Below, in pieces: positions 14,909 to 29,738 of a DNA stretch of 64,000 bases. The stretch covers positions 453,493 through 517,492 of the forward strand of contig NZ_JAJTTF010000001.1 in assembly GCF_021341785.1 (NCBI RefSeq). Direction: 5' to 3'. The stretch's first letter is position 1; every line of letters begins with the position of its first letter. The DNA comes from Microbacterium sp. Au-Mic1. Its GTDB lineage: Bacteria; Actinomycetota; Actinomycetes; Actinomycetales; Microbacteriaceae. The notes beneath the pieces were generated by a model. The model made no database searches and was not told the DNA's origin. It saw only the letters and a list, made by a program, of their open reading frames with translations. Position numbers and translations under genes: made by a program.

Positions 14909-16364
14909 CTACGCGGGCTGGACCCCGATCGCGACATCCGACGGGCGGACGGGAGCGGGCAGCACCGTCTGACCCATCAGGTGCCGGTCCACGGCGGCGG
15001 CCGCGGCGCGGCCTTCCGCGATGGCCCACACGATCAGCGACTGACCGCGCCCGGCATCGCCGGCCACGAACACGCCCGGGATGGTCGATGCGTAGTCCTC
15101 GTCGCGGCGGAACGCGCCACGATCGGTGCGCTGCGGCCCGTCGTCGCCGTACGCCTCGTACTCCGGGCCGGTGAAGCCCATCGCGATGAGCACCAGGTCA
15201 GCGGGGATCTCCCGCTCGCTGCCGCTCTTCGGCACCCGCCGCCCGTCCACGAACTCGGTCTCGGCGACGCGCAGCGCCCGCACCTCACCCGCCTCGTTGC
15301 CGAGGAACTCGACCGTGGAGGCCAGGTACTGCCGCTCTCCGCCCTCCTCGTGCGCCGAGGAGACCTCGAACACGGTGGGCATCATCGGCCAGGGCTGGTG
15401 CTCCGGGCGTCCGGACGACGGCTGCCGGCCGATCGCGAGGTTGGTCACGCTGAGCGCACCCTGCCGGTGCGCGGTGCCGATGCAGTCGGCGCCGGTGTCG
15501 CCGCCGCCGATGACGATGACGTGCTTGCCCTCGGCGCTGATCTGGTTCGCCACCGGATCTCCGGCGACGGCCTTGTTCGACTCGACGAGGTACTCCATCG
15601 CGAAGTGCACGCCGTCCAGATCCCGGCCGGGGATCGCGAGCTCGCGCGGGAGCGTGGCTCCGGTCGCGATCACCACGGCGTCGTACCGGGCACGCAGATC
15701 GGCCCAGCTGATGTCGGTGCCGATGTTGACGCCGGCGCGGAAGCGGGTGCCCTCCTCCGACATCTGCCGCAGGCGCGCGTCGAGGTGCGACTTCTCCATC
15801 TTGAAGTCCGGGATGCCATAGCGCAGCAGCCCGCCGATGCGGTCGTCGCGCTCGAACACGGCCACGGTGTGCCCTGCGCGCGTGAGCTGCTGGGCGGCGG
15901 CGAGCCCGGCGGGGCCGGATCCGACGACCGCGACGGTCTTGCCGGTGAGGCGTGCCGGTGGCTGCGCCTCGACCCAGCCCGACGCGAACGCCTCGTCGAT
16001 GATCGAGACCTCGATCTGCTTGATCGTGACCGCCGGCTGGTTGATGCCGAGCACGCATGCGCTCTCGCACGGCGCGGGGCACAGCCGCCCGGTGAACTCC
16101 GGGAAGTTGTTCGTCGCGTGCAGGCGATCGATCGCCGCACGGCCCTCGCCGCGCCAGGTGAGGTCGTTCCACTCCGGGATGAGGTTGCCCAGCGGGCATC
16201 CCTGGTGGCAGAACGGCACTCCGCAGTCCATGCAGCGCCCGGCCTGGCGGCGGAGCACGGCCGAATCACCCGGCTCGTACACCTCCTTCCAGTCCATGAT
16301 GCGGACGGGGACGGGCCGGCGTGCGGGGAGCTCGCGCTCCGTGACGGTCAGGAAGCCCTTGGGA

Positions 16365-16372
<8 letters not shown>
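14909..16372 (-). CDS. gltD: Glutamate synthase (NADPH), small subunit
   Basis: 487 aa. Two N-terminal cysteine groups for Fe-S clusters are visible ([17 protein letters not shown] and [12 protein letters not shown]), then the FAD-binding [17 protein letters not shown] and the NADPH-binding [15 protein letters not shown], ending with [12 protein letters not shown]. It passes electrons from NADPH to the large subunit. Its GTG start overlaps the gltB stop by eight bases, so it is translated with gltB. Confidence 0.96.
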
Positions 16373-20936
<4,564 letters not shown>

Positions 20937-21005
20937 CAGTCACCGTCCTCAGATTTCTGATGAACCCGGGGACATCATCGGCCCGCTCGTTCAGTGCGTG
21001 ATTCC

Positions 21006-21025
21006 CGGTGGACGTGCGTCCACCG
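21006..21025 (-). terminator. Hairpin between lgt and gltB
   Basis: Perfect 8-bp stem CGGTGGAC / GTCCACCG with loop GTGC, 26 bases past the lgt stop and upstream of gltB. It may separate the trp-lgt transcript from gltBD. No U-tract. Confidence 0.4.
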
Positions 21026-21051
21026 CAGCGAGGCTCCTGTCGGTGCCGTTC

Positions 21052-22065
21052 TCAGGGGCGGGAGACGGCGCTCGTGGCGTCCGCCTCCGCGCGATTCTCG
21101 TCGGACTGAGGCTCGCTCAGGTCGACGAAATCATCGGGGTTTTGCGATTCTACCCCAGCGGCGCTCGGCTCCCGACCCGGCTGGTACGGCGAGGGCTCGA
21201 AGCCGGGGTGGCGGCGGGTCTGCACGAAGAGGATCACGATGCCCAGCACCACGCCGAAGAGGGCGGCCCAGACGTTCGTGCGCAGGCCGAAGTAGATCTC
21301 GCTCGGATCGATGCGGATCGACTCCCAGACCATGCGTCCTGCGCCGTACCAGATCAGGTACACCGCGAACAGCTTGCCCCACTGCAGGCGCAGCTTGTGG
21401 CCGAGCCAGAGCAGGAACAGGCAGCCCAGGGTGTTCCAGATGACCTCGTACAGGAACGTGGGATGGAACAGGGTTCCCGGAGCGAGTCCCGCAGGGAAGG
21501 CCGCGTTGGTGGACTCGATCTCCAGACCCCACGGGAGGTCGGTGGGCAGGCCGAACAGCTCGTGGTTGAACCAGTTGCCGAAGCGTCCGAACGCCTGCGC
21601 GAGGATGAGGCCGGGGGCGAGGGCGTCCGCGAACGCGGAGAAGCGCACGCCGGTCCACTTGCAGCCGAGCCAGGCGCCGATCGCGCCGCCGATGAGGGCG
21701 CCGAAGATGGCGATGCCGCCCTCCCAGATCGCCCAGACCGAGCCGGGCTCGAAGGGGTTCCAGGTGTTCTTGCCCGGTCCGAAGTAGAAGCCCGGGTGCG
21801 TCAGCACGTGGAAGATCCGCGCGCCGATGATCGCCAGGGGCACGGCGATGATGCAGATGTCCACGACGACCCAGCGCTCCGCACCGCGCTGGGTGAGCCG
21901 GTGGTTGGTGAGCAGCGTGGCCGCGATGATGCCGGCGATGATGCACAGCGCGTAGAAGTGGATCTGCAGCGTCCACCCGAAGATGTTCAGCGTGAAGTAG
22001 CTGACCGGCGGGCTCGGGATGCTGGCGTGCACGCCGATGAGGGCGTTCTGGAGCGCGAAGGGCAT
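21052..22065 (-). CDS. lgt: Prolipoprotein diacylglyceryl transferase
   Basis: 337 aa from the ATG at 22065; a GTG two codons earlier is possible, but a TAGACT -10 lies exactly seven bases before the ATG, which fits a leaderless start there. Seven or so membrane helices surround the family signature GRFGNWFNHELFG, and HPTFLYE and GRMVWESIRID are also typical. It transfers diacylglycerol to the lipobox cysteine of exported lipoproteins such as the binding protein at 2.5 kb. The C-terminus is extended and charged. Follows trpA after 29 bases. Confidence 0.95.
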   Translation of the reverse strand: MPFALQNALIGVHASIPSPPVSYFTLNIFGWTLQIHFYALCIIAGIIAATLLTNHRLTQRGAERWVVVDICIIAVPLAIIGARIFHVLTHPGFYFGPGKNTWNPFEPGSVWAIWEGGIAIFGALIGGAIGAWLGCKWTGVRFSAFADALAPGLILAQAFGRFGNWFNHELFGLPTDLPWGLEIESTNAAFPAGLAPGTLFHPTFLYEVIWNTLGCLFLLWLGHKLRLQWGKLFAVYLIWYGAGRMVWESIRIDPSEIYFGLRTNVWAALFGVVLGIVILFVQTRRHPGFEPSPYQPGREPSAAGVESQNPDDFVDLSEPQSDENRAEADATSAVSRP

Positions 22066-22072
22066 GATCACG

Positions 22073-22078
22073 AGTCTA
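22073..22078 (-). promoter_or_regulatory. Leaderless -10 element (TAGACT) of lgt
   Basis: TAGACT then seven bases then ATG at 22065. It gives lgt its own promoter although it follows trpA closely, and it decides between the two start candidates. Confidence 0.5.
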
Positions 22079-22094
22079 CGTCGTCAGGGCGCCG

Positions 22095-22883
22095 TCACCG
22101 TGCGAGCGCGGTGCCCGTGGCGAGTTCGCGGGTCACCTCGGCGAGGCGCGCCACTCCCCCGTCCCGCAGAGCCCGCACGAGCGCCGTGCCGACGATCGCG
22201 CCGTCGGCGTACTCCAGCACGCCCGCGATCTGCGCGGCGGTCGAGATCCCGATGCCGACGCAGGCGCGGCCGGCGCCGTGCTCGCGGAGTCGGCCGACGA
22301 GCGTGCGTGCGGCCTTGTCGAGCTCGGCGCGCTCCCCGGTGATGCCCATGGTCGAGACCGTGTACACGAATCCCGTGGAACTGGAGGAGACCAGGTCCAG
22401 CCGCGCGTCCGTGGACGTCGGCGCGGCGAGGAAGACACGGTCCAGACCAGTGCGCTCGCTCGCCGCGATCCACTCGGGTGCGGCCTCCGGCGTGATGTCG
22501 GGCGTGATCAGCCCGGCGCCGCCCGCGGCGAGCAGGTCGTCGGCGTAGCGGTCGACGCCGTACTGCAGCACGGGGTTCCAGTAGGTCATCACGACGACCG
22601 GAGCGTCCACGGCGTCGGTGATGGCCTTGACCGCGGTGAACAGGTCGCGCATCCGGAAGCCGTTCGCAAGCGCCGCCTGCGTCGCCTCCTGGATGATCGC
22701 GCCGTCCATGACGGGATCGCTGTAGGGCGGGCCCAGCTCGATGATGTCCACACCGTTCTGCGCGAGCGCGATCGCGGCGTCGATGCTGGTCTGCAGATCC
22801 GGGTAGCCGACCGGCAGGTAGCCGATGAAGGCCCCTCGGCCGTCGTCCTGCGCGCGCTGGATGGCTTCTTCGACGCGGCTCAT
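22095..22883 (-). CDS. trpA: Tryptophan synthase alpha chain
   Basis: 262 aa. Starts with the ATG that overlaps the trpB stop (ATGA). Signature GYLPVGYPD, the catalytic Glu in [16 protein letters not shown], and the phosphate-binding GIGISTAAQ near the C-terminus. It cleaves indole-3-glycerol phosphate and passes indole to TrpB. The usual LGVPFSDP reads LGPPYSDP here, a mild variation. Confidence 0.95.
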   Translation of the reverse strand: MSRVEEAIQRAQDDGRGAFIGYLPVGYPDLQTSIDAAIALAQNGVDIIELGPPYSDPVMDGAIIQEATQAALANGFRMRDLFTAVKAITDAVDAPVVVMTYWNPVLQYGVDRYADDLLAAGGAGLITPDITPEAAPEWIAASERTGLDRVFLAAPTSTDARLDLVSSSSTGFVYTVSTMGITGERAELDKAARTLVGRLREHGAGRACVGIGISTAAQIAGVLEYADGAIVGTALVRALRDGGVARLAEVTRELATGTALAR

Positions 22884-24103
22884 GCGCCGGCTCCGTTCTC
22901 GGCGGCGCCCTCGTCGTACAGTCCGAAGTAGCGGGCGGCGGTGTCCATGTCCTTGTCGCCGCGGCCGGAGAGACAGACCGCCAGGATCGCGTCGGGGCCG
23001 AGCTCGGTGCCGATCCGGATGGCTCCGGCGAGGGCATGGGCCGACTCGATCGCGGGGATGATGCCCTCGGTGCGGCTCAGCAGGCGCAGGGCCTGCATGG
23101 CCTCGTCGTCGGTCGCGGGGATGTACTCGGCGCGGCCGATGGCGGCGAGCCAGGAGTGCTCCGGGCCGACCCCGGGATAGTCGAGCCCGGCCGAGATCGA
23201 GTGCGACTCGATGGTCTGCCCGTCCTCGTCCTGCAGGACGTAAGTGCGGGCGCCGTGCAGCACGCCGGGACGCCCGCGTTCGATAGACGCCGCGTGCTTG
23301 GGGGTGTCGACGCCGTCGCCGGCCGCCTCCACGCCGTAGAGCCGAACCGTCTCGTCGTCCAGGAACGCGTCGAACATGCCGATCGCGTTGGATCCGCCGC
23401 CCACGCATGCCAGCACCGCGTCCGGCAGGCGCCCGGCCTCGTCGAGCAGCTGCTGACGCGCTTCCTCGCTGATGATCTTCTGGAAGTCGCGCACCATCGC
23501 AGGGAACGGGTGCGGGCCCGCCGCCGTGCCGAAGATGTAGTTGGTGGTCTCAACGGTGGCGACCCAGTCCCGATAGGCATCGTTGATCGCGTCCTTGAGC
23601 GTGCGCGATCCGGTGGTGACCGGCACGACCTCCGCACCGAGCAGACGCATCCGGGCGACGTTGAGCGCCTGACGTTCGGTGTCGACCTCGCCCATGTAGA
23701 TCGTGCAGTCCAGGCCGAACAGCGCGGCCGCGGTCGCCGTGGCGACGCCGTGCTGGCCGGCGCCCGTCTCGGCGATCACCCGGGTCTTGCCCAGTCGCTT
23801 GGTCAGCAGTGCCTGACCCAGCACGTTGTTGATCTTGTGGGATCCGGTGTGGTTCAGGTCCTCGCGCTTGAGGAAGATCCGCGCGCCGCCGGCGTGCTCG
23901 GCGAACCGTGGCACCTCGGTGATCGGCGACGGACGCCCGGCGTAGGAGTGCAGCAGCGTCGCGAGCTCGGACTGGAACGCCGGATCAGCGATCGCCTCGT
24001 GGTACGCGACGGTGAGCTCATCGATCGCGGCGATGAGCGATTCGGGCATGAAACGTCCGCCGAAGTCGCCGAAGAACGGCCCGGGCTGGTCGCGCAGACT
24101 CAT
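22880..24103 (-). CDS. trpB: Tryptophan synthase beta chain
   Basis: 407 aa. PLP lysine in [15 protein letters not shown] at about residue 90, [13 protein letters not shown], and the phosphate-binding loop [13 protein letters not shown]. Condenses indole with serine. Overlaps trpC and trpA by four bases on either side, giving a coupled trpC-trpB-trpA set. Confidence 0.96.
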   Translation of the reverse strand: MSLRDQPGPFFGDFGGRFMPESLIAAIDELTVAYHEAIADPAFQSELATLLHSYAGRPSPITEVPRFAEHAGGARIFLKREDLNHTGSHKINNVLGQALLTKRLGKTRVIAETGAGQHGVATATAAALFGLDCTIYMGEVDTERQALNVARMRLLGAEVVPVTTGSRTLKDAINDAYRDWVATVETTNYIFGTAAGPHPFPAMVRDFQKIISEEARQQLLDEAGRLPDAVLACVGGGSNAIGMFDAFLDDETVRLYGVEAAGDGVDTPKHAASIERGRPGVLHGARTYVLQDEDGQTIESHSISAGLDYPGVGPEHSWLAAIGRAEYIPATDDEAMQALRLLSRTEGIIPAIESAHALAGAIRIGTELGPDAILAVCLSGRGDKDMDTAARYFGLYDEGAAENGAGA

Positions 24104-24879
24104 GATCCGGCCTCCAGGAAGGAATGCAGGGTGGCGACGGGGTCGCCGGTGACGAGTGCTTCGCCGATGAGCACGGCGTCGGCGCCCGCGCCGCGGTAGT
24201 GCGCGACGTCGGCGGGCGTGAGCACGGCGGACTCGGCGATCTTCACGGACGTCGACGGGATCCGCTCGGCCAGCCGGCCGAACAGGTCGCGATCCAGCTC
24301 GAGGGTCTTCAGGTCGCGGGCGTTCACTCCGATGAGGTGCGCGCCCAGATCGATCGCGACCTCGAGCTCCTCGGCCGAGTGCGTCTCGACGAGGGGGGTC
24401 ATGCCCAGCTCGAGGATGAGCGCGTACAGCCGCTCCAGGTTCGCCCTGTCCAGGCCGGCCACGATGAGCAGCGCGAGGGACGCGCCCGCGGCACGCGCCT
24501 CGAACACCTGGTACGGCGTGGCGATGAAGTCCTTGCGCAGCACGGGCACCTGCACGGCCGCGGTCACGGCCTCGAGGTCGGCGAGGCTGCCGCCGAAGCG
24601 GCGCTCCTCCGTGAGGACGCTGATCGCGGATGCGCCTCCCTGCTGGTACAGGGACGCCTGCAGGGCCGGATCCGGGATCTCGGCGAGGGCTCCGCGCGAC
24701 GGGCTCGCCCGCTTCACCTCGGCGATGATCTTCACCCGCTCGGCGGGCGCCAGTGCGGCGCGCGCATCGAGGGCGGGGGCACGATCGAGTGCGGCACGCT
24801 CCACGATCGCCAGCGGACGCTCCCGCTCGCGACGGGCGGCGTCCTCGACTGCGCCGGCCGTGAGGTCGGCGAGCACCAT
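24100..24879 (-). CDS. trpC: Indole-3-glycerol phosphate synthase
   Basis: 259 aa from the ATG at 24879 (TAATG overlap with the small gene upstream). Catalytic segments [18 protein letters not shown], and [12 protein letters not shown] are intact, as is [12 protein letters not shown]. Forms the indole ring from carboxyphenylaminodeoxyribulose phosphate. No trpD, trpF or trpE is present nearby. Confidence 0.96.
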   Translation of the reverse strand: MVLADLTAGAVEDAARRERERPLAIVERAALDRAPALDARAALAPAERVKIIAEVKRASPSRGALAEIPDPALQASLYQQGGASAISVLTEERRFGGSLADLEAVTAAVQVPVLRKDFIATPYQVFEARAAGASLALLIVAGLDRANLERLYALILELGMTPLVETHSAEELEVAIDLGAHLIGVNARDLKTLELDRDLFGRLAERIPSTSVKIAESAVLTPADVAHYRGAGADAVLIGEALVTGDPVATLHSFLEAGS

Positions 24880-25109
24880 TAGTGCGCCTTCGGCTGGTAC
24901 TTCGGGCCCTTCGCGCCGTATCCGGCCTTCGAGAGCGCCCAGCCCGCGATCGCGCCGACGACGATCAACGCGACGCCCACCCACACCACGACCGGGATCT
25001 CGAGAAAGAACGCGGTGGTGCCGACCGTGAAGCCGAGCAGCATGATCACCACGGCGGTCCAAGCCGCAGGCGAGTGTCCGTGGCCGGGATCTGCGATGGG
25101 GTTGCTCAT
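24879..25109 (-). CDS. HGxxPAAW-motif small membrane protein (DUF6704-like)
   Basis: 76 aa. An N-terminal HGHSPAAW motif precedes two hydrophobic helices (about residues 17-36 and 40-60) and a basic tail [12 protein letters not shown]. Small proteins with this motif are a conserved neighbour of trpC in actinobacteria; their role is unknown. Coupled to trpC by TAATG. Confidence 0.8.
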   Translation of the reverse strand: MSNPIADPGHGHSPAAWTAVVIMLLGFTVGTTAFFLEIPVVVWVGVALIVVGAIAGWALSKAGYGAKGPKYQPKAH

Positions 25110-25203
25110 GTTCTCCTCCGAGCGTCGGGTGGTGTGGTCAAGTCTATCGGGATCGTGCCGTGCGACGAGGACCCCGGGCAGCGTGGGGCGTCGTCACGAG
25201 GGT

Positions 25204-25782
25204 CTAGCGGGTGGGGTCGGTGCCCCGGCTGAGATCGTCCCAGCTCTCCACCGCATCCACCGGGCCGTCGTGCGGCGTCGGGGCGGTGCGGTAGCGACGC
25301 CCGCCGCTGCGCCACCGGCCGGCGGTGACCAGGGCGAGCCCGCCGCCGAGCAGCAGCAGGATCCAGCCGACGAGCGCCGCCCAGGGCCAGGCCGTCACGG
25401 CGATGCCGTCGACGATGGCCGCCAGCGCCGTGTTCCCGGCGAGTCCCGTGGCCTTGGTGAGAGCGGGGCTGACGGCGTCCAGCGGATGCTGGAACAGGAT
25501 GCGCGTCGTCAGCACGAGCAGGAGGGCGCCGACGGCGACCGCGATCGCGGCGAACACCCGCCGCAGAACAGGGCCGACGAGTGCGATGGCCGCGCACAGC
25601 GCGAGGGCGGTGAGGCTCAGCGGGGCGACGACGGGCAGTGCCGCGTTGCCCGCGACATCGAGCGCCTCTCCCCCGTCTGCGCGGGTGATGGTCAGCCACG
25701 TCTGCGTCGAGGAGAGGATGCCGATACCGCCCGCGAGCAGGATCAGCAGCAGGCTCGATGACTTCGCGCGACGGGTGAGCAT
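25204..25782 (-). CDS. Trp biosynthesis-associated membrane protein
   Basis: 192 aa from the ATG at 25782, whose first base is the last of the hisI stop (TGATG); a GTG one codon earlier is equally possible. Four membrane helices with the characteristic SSTQTWLTI in the first loop and a WPWAALVGW segment identify the actinobacterial family found between trpE and trpC. Function unknown. Here it directly follows hisI: trpE, the usual upstream neighbour, is missing. Confidence 0.85.
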   Translation of the reverse strand: MLTRRAKSSSLLLILLAGGIGILSSTQTWLTITRADGGEALDVAGNAALPVVAPLSLTALALCAAIALVGPVLRRVFAAIAVAVGALLLVLTTRILFQHPLDAVSPALTKATGLAGNTALAAIVDGIAVTAWPWAALVGWILLLLGGGLALVTAGRWRSGGRRYRTAPTPHDGPVDAVESWDDLSRGTDPTR

Positions 25783-26183
25783 CACTGCGTGGCCGTCTCG
25801 GCGTCGTCGGGTACGGCGACGTCATCCGACACCGCCACGACCGGATCCAGATCCCTGCCGTCGAAGCAGGTGCGGGTGCCGGTGTGGCAGGCCACGCCGA
25901 TCTGATCGACGAACAGCAGCACGGTGTCGCCGTCGCAGTCCAGGCGGGCGCCGCGCACGTGCTGCACGTGGCCGGAGGTGTCGCCCTTGCGCCAGTACTC
26001 CTGGCGGGAGCGCGACCAGTAGGTGGCGCGTCCGGTGGTCAGTGAGCGGCGCAGCGCCTCCTCATCGGCCCAGGCCATCATGAGCACCTCGAGGGTGTCC
26101 CACTGCTGCACGATCACGGGGACAAGGCCCTGGTCGTTGTACGTGACGAGGCTCAGGTCGGCCTCCAGGCGGTCTTCGCTCAT
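25782..26183 (-). CDS. hisI: Phosphoribosyl-AMP cyclohydrolase
   Basis: 133 aa. Starts at the ATG overlapping the hisF stop. Contains [30 protein letters not shown] and the metal-binding [15 protein letters not shown] with CHTGTRTCF. Opens the purine ring of phosphoribosyl-AMP, the third step of histidine synthesis. The C-terminal 25 residues are a variable acidic tail. Confidence 0.96.
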   Translation of the reverse strand: MSEDRLEADLSLVTYNDQGLVPVIVQQWDTLEVLMMAWADEEALRRSLTTGRATYWSRSRQEYWRKGDTSGHVQHVRGARLDCDGDTVLLFVDQIGVACHTGTRTCFDGRDLDPVVAVSDDVAVPDDAETATQ

Positions 26184-26941
26184 CGCACCGTCACCCCCGC
26201 TTCGCGCAGCGCGGCCTTGACATCGCCGACCGTGAGCTGGCCGGAGTGGAACACGCTGGCGGCGAGGACTGCATCCGCACCCGCGGCGATCGCCGGAGCG
26301 AAGTCCTCGGCCTTCCCGGCACCGCCCGAGGCGATCACGGGCACGCTGGAGATCTCCCGCATCAGGGCGGTCAGCTCGAGGTCGAAGCCGTCCTTGGTGC
26401 CGTCGGCGTCGATGGAGTTGACCAGCAGCTCCCCGGCCCCGCGTTCGATGGCCTCGCGGGCCCAGTCCAGGGCGTCCAGGGCGGTCTCCGTCCGGCCTCC
26501 GTGGGTGGTCACGGCGAAGCCGGATGCCGTGCGCGGATTGCGCTTGATGTCGAGCGAGAGCACGAGCACCTGAGCGCCGAAGCGATCGGCGATCTCGCCG
26601 ATCAGGGCGGGCCGGGCGATCGCGGCGGAGTTCACGCCGACCTTGTCGGCGCCGACGCCCTGCAGACGGGCGACGTCCTCGACCGAACGCACCCCTCCGC
26701 CGACGGTGAGCGGAACGAAGACCTCCTCGGCCGTGCGGCGCACCACGTCGTACGTGGTGGAGCGCTCGTCCACGGTCGCGGTGACGTCGAGGAAGGTGAT
26801 CTCGTCGGCGCCCTGCGCGGCGTAGTGCCTGGCGAGCTCGACGGGATCGCCCATGTCGCGCAGGTTCTCGAAGTTCACGCCCTTGACGACGCGACCGGCG
26901 GCCACGTCGAGGCACGGGATGACCCGCGCGGTGAGCGACAT
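26180..26941 (-). CDS. hisF: Imidazole glycerol phosphate synthase, cyclase subunit
   Basis: 253 aa TIM barrel. The catalytic aspartates lie in [16 protein letters not shown] (Asp11) and [16 protein letters not shown] (about Asp130); phosphate loops VGGGVRS and VIASGGAGK are intact. Joins ammonia from HisH to PRFAR. HisH is not in this window. Shares a base with the hisG stop. Confidence 0.97.
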   Translation of the reverse strand: MSLTARVIPCLDVAAGRVVKGVNFENLRDMGDPVELARHYAAQGADEITFLDVTATVDERSTTYDVVRRTAEEVFVPLTVGGGVRSVEDVARLQGVGADKVGVNSAAIARPALIGEIADRFGAQVLVLSLDIKRNPRTASGFAVTTHGGRTETALDALDWAREAIERGAGELLVNSIDADGTKDGFDLELTALMREISSVPVIASGGAGKAEDFAPAIAAGADAVLAASVFHSGQLTVGDVKAALREAGVTVR

Positions 26942-27783
26942 CAGAGCCTCGCCGCGTGGATCGCGGTGACGAGGATGGCCCGCGCGCCGAGCGCGTAGAG
27001 CTGGTCCATCACCAGATTCATGCCGCGGCGCGGGATCATGACCCGTACGGCGACCCAGGCCGGATCCCGCAGCGGGGACACGGTCGGCGACTCGCGCCCG
27101 GGCGCGATCGCGGCCGCCTGCTCGACGAGATCGGCGGGCAGGTCGTAGTCCAGCAGCACGAAGCGGTGGGCGACCATGACGCCACGCAGACGACGCAGCA
27201 GCTTCTCGGTACCCTCGGCGTCGCCAGGGCGGCTGATCAGCACGGCCTCGGACTCGATGATCACCGGGCCGAAGATCTCCAGCCCGGCCTGTCGGAGCGT
27301 GGTGCCGGTCTCGACCACGTCGGCGATCGCGTCCGCGACGCCCAGGCGCACGGCCGACTCCACGGCGCCATCGAGCGGAACGAGCTCTGCGGTCACCCCG
27401 TGCTCGCGCAGGTAGTCATCGACCAGGCCGGGGTAGGCGGAGGCGACGCGCACGCCGTTCAGGTCCTCCAGGGTCTTGAACCGACCGGGAGGCGCGGCGA
27501 AGCGGAACGTCGAGCGGGCGAAGCCGAGCTGCTCGATCTCGCGGGCGTCCGGTCGGCGGACGTCTCGCAGCAGGTCCCGGCCCGTGATGCCGACGTCCAG
27601 CGCGCCCGAGGCGACGTAGGTGGCGATGTCACGGGGACGCAGGAAGAAGAACTCGACGTCGTTGTCGGCGTCGATCACGTGCAGGGTCTTGGTGTCGCGA
27701 CGGCCGGCGTATCCGGCTTCGGCGAGCATCTCGGCGGCGGTCTCGGACAGCGATCCCTTGTTCGGGACGGCGATGCGCAGCAT
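26941..27783 (-). CDS. hisG: ATP phosphoribosyltransferase (long form)
   Basis: 280 aa, long HisG with the C-terminal regulatory domain ([20 protein letters not shown]), so it should be feedback-inhibited by histidine and not need HisZ. Starts [13 protein letters not shown], with the active-site segment [12 protein letters not shown] and the PRPP-binding [11 protein letters not shown] ... [11 protein letters not shown]. Commits PRPP and ATP to histidine synthesis. No good ribosome-binding site precedes the ATG, only GAAAGA. Confidence 0.96.
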   Translation of the reverse strand: MLRIAVPNKGSLSETAAEMLAEAGYAGRRDTKTLHVIDADNDVEFFFLRPRDIATYVASGALDVGITGRDLLRDVRRPDAREIEQLGFARSTFRFAAPPGRFKTLEDLNGVRVASAYPGLVDDYLREHGVTAELVPLDGAVESAVRLGVADAIADVVETGTTLRQAGLEIFGPVIIESEAVLISRPGDAEGTEKLLRRLRGVMVAHRFVLLDYDLPADLVEQAAAIAPGRESPTVSPLRDPAWVAVRVMIPRRGMNLVMDQLYALGARAILVTAIHAARL

Positions 27784-27839
27784 GGGAGGTCTTTCGTTCG
27801 AAGCGATCTGTGTGCGAAAGGAGCCCCGTCGGGGGCGCC

Positions 27840-28103
27840 TCACAGATGTCGGTAGACGTTCTCCAGGGTCAGTCCCTTGGCCAGCATGAGCACCTGCAGG
27901 TGGTACAGCAGCTGGGAGATCTCCTCGGCCGCGGCCTCGTCGCTCTCGTACTCGGCGGCCATCCACACCTCGGCCGCCTCCTCCACGATCTTCTTGCCGA
28001 TCGTGTGCACTCCCGCGTCGAGCTCGCGCACCGTCCCGGATCCCTCCGGGCGCTCGGCCGCCTTGCGGCTCAGCTCGGCGAACAGTTCGTCGAAGGTCTT
28101 CAC
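27840..28103 (-). CDS. hisE: Phosphoribosyl-ATP pyrophosphatase
   Basis: 87 aa, stand-alone HisE. The MazG-like helices carry [15 protein letters not shown] and the [15 protein letters not shown] segment. Start is GTG overlapping the rpe stop (GTGA). A TAGCCT sits six bases in front of it inside rpe, so an additional leaderless start is possible. hisE and hisG are 56 bases apart. Confidence 0.95.
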   Translation of the reverse strand: MKTFDELFAELSRKAAERPEGSGTVRELDAGVHTIGKKIVEEAAEVWMAAEYESDEAAAEEISQLLYHLQVLMLAKGLTLENVYRHL

Positions 28104-28795
28104 CCTCCCAGGCTACCGGCTCGTGCGAGACCCCGGAGCCGCGTGACGGCTGCTTCGATGTCATGCGAGCCGTACACGGCGGATCCGGCGACGAACGTGT
28201 CGGCGCCGGCCGCGGCCGCCTGGGCGATCGTCGCGTCCGAGATGCCTCCATCCACCTGCAGCCACACGTTCGAGCCGCGCCGCTTGGCCTCGTCGGCCAG
28301 GGCGCGCAGCTTCGGCATGGTCTCGGGCATGAAGCCCTGGCCGCCGAAGCCGGGCTCGACGGTCATGACGAGGATCTGGTCGAACTCGTCGAGGATGTCG
28401 TAGAGCGCCTCGCCCGCGGTGCCCGGCTTGATCGCGACGCCGGCGCGCGCGCCGATCCCGCGCAGCGTGCGCGCGAGACCCACCGGATCCGTCGCGGCTT
28501 CCAGGTGGAAGGTGACGCTCGCCGCGCCCAGCTCTGCGTAGCCGGGCGCCCAGCGCTCCGGATCCGTGATCATCAGATGCACGTCGAGCGGGATCGGGCT
28601 CGTCGCCTGGATGCGCTCGACCATCTGCGGTCCGAACGTGAGGTTGGGGACGAAGTGGTTGTCCATCACGTCGACATGCGCGAAGTCCGCCGTCGCGATG
28701 CGGGCGAGGTCCGTCTGCATGTTCACGAAGTCGGCGGCGAGGATCGAGGGGTTGATCCGAGGGGCTGCGGGCAGTTCGGTGCGGGATGCGGGCAT
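28100..28795 (-). CDS. rpe: Ribulose-phosphate 3-epimerase
   Basis: 231 aa from the ATG at 28795. An ATG three codons earlier exists, but GATAAT lies seven bases before 28795, matching the leaderless pattern. Metal and catalytic residues are in [39 protein letters not shown] and VDGGIS. Interconverts ribulose- and xylulose-5-phosphate in the pentose phosphate pathway. Heads the rpe-hisE-hisG-hisF-hisI set. Confidence 0.95.
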   Translation of the reverse strand: MPASRTELPAAPRINPSILAADFVNMQTDLARIATADFAHVDVMDNHFVPNLTFGPQMVERIQATSPIPLDVHLMITDPERWAPGYAELGAASVTFHLEAATDPVGLARTLRGIGARAGVAIKPGTAGEALYDILDEFDQILVMTVEPGFGGQGFMPETMPKLRALADEAKRRGSNVWLQVDGGISDATIAQAAAAGADTFVAGSAVYGSHDIEAAVTRLRGLARAGSLGG

Positions 28796-28802
28796 GTGCC
28801 CC

Positions 28803-28808
28803 ATTATC
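28803..28808 (-). promoter_or_regulatory. Leaderless -10 element (GATAAT) of rpe
   Basis: GATAAT seven bases before ATG 28795. The 141-base gap up to the divergent gene at 28946 would hold promoters for both directions. Confidence 0.45.
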
Positions 28809-28945
28809 CCGGTGCCGGTTGGGCGGCAGCGCGGACGCGCACCGGCGCCGGATGTCAGCGGGCGCCTAGAAGGCGCGGATAGCGTCGTCGCGGATCTGCG
28901 CCTGCGACGTGCGGACACCGCCCCGAAGCGAGGCCGAGGAGACCG

Positions 28946-29728
28946 ATGAGCAGCATGACGAATGCCGACCACCGCGCAGCGCCGGTGCGCGTGCCGGATC
29001 CGACGTTGGGGTTCTGGATCGCGAAGGCGGCCTCGACGGCGTTCGGGGAAGCCGCCTCCGACTTCTCGATCCGGGTCATGCCGCCGGTTGTCGCGGTCCT
29101 GCTCGGCTTCGCCCTGTTCCTCCTCGCGTTGGGCTGGCAGCTCACCCGGCACCGGTACGTGCCCGGCGTCTACTGGTTCACGGTCGCCATGGTCGGCGTG
29201 TTCGGGACGATGGCCGCAGATGTGGTGCACGTCGTGCTGGGACTCCCGTACGCCGTCACGACCGTGGTCTACGCGGCCGTCCTGGCCGGCGTGTTCCTGC
29301 TGTGGCGGCGCACCGAGCGCACGCTCTCGGTCCACGAGGTGCGCACCACGCGGCGCGAGCTGTTCTACTGGGCCGCTGTCGTCGCGACGTTCGCGCTCGG
29401 CACCGCCGCCGGGGACCTCGCCGCTGTCGGACTGCACCTCGGATATGTGCCGTCGATCCTGCTCTTCGCCGTGCTGATCCTCGTGCCCGCGATCGGCTAC
29501 CGCTTCCTGCACTGGAACGGGGTCCTCGCGTTCTGGATCGCGTACGTGCTGACCCGGCCGCTCGGCGCTTCCGTCGCGGATTGGCTCGGCAAGCCCGTCG
29601 CCGAGGGCGGGGTCGGCGTCGGATCCGGGTGGATCGCGCTCGCGTTCGCCCTGGCGATGGTGGTAGTCGTGTTCGTCACGGCGCGTCTGGTGCGCTCCCG
29701 GCGAGGCGTGGCGGCGATCGTGGAGTAG
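28946..29728 (+). CDS. COG4705-type multi-pass membrane protein
   Basis: 260 aa with about seven to eight hydrophobic helices in repeated hairpins; the repeated element FWIAKAASTAFGEAASDF (residues 23-40) and LAFWIAYVLTRPLGASVADW (about 190-209) is typical of the COG4705 membrane family, in which two halves carry the same motif. Function unknown. GAGGAG precedes the ATG. It is the only plus-strand gene between 11.9 and 63 kb and interrupts the co-directional block between rsmB and rpe. Confidence 0.75.
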   Translation: MSSMTNADHRAAPVRVPDPTLGFWIAKAASTAFGEAASDFSIRVMPPVVAVLLGFALFLLALGWQLTRHRYVPGVYWFTVAMVGVFGTMAADVVHVVLGLPYAVTTVVYAAVLAGVFLLWRRTERTLSVHEVRTTRRELFYWAAVVATFALGTAAGDLAAVGLHLGYVPSILLFAVLILVPAIGYRFLHWNGVLAFWIAYVLTRPLGASVADWLGKPVAEGGVGVGSGWIALAFALAMVVVVFVTARLVRSRRGVAAIVE

Positions 29729-29738
29729 AGCCGGCCTC

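Noticed and set aside
24100..26183. trp attenuator or leader peptide
   Set aside because: The trp genes continue directly from hisI with overlaps, and no Trp-codon-rich short ORF with alternative hairpins is present.
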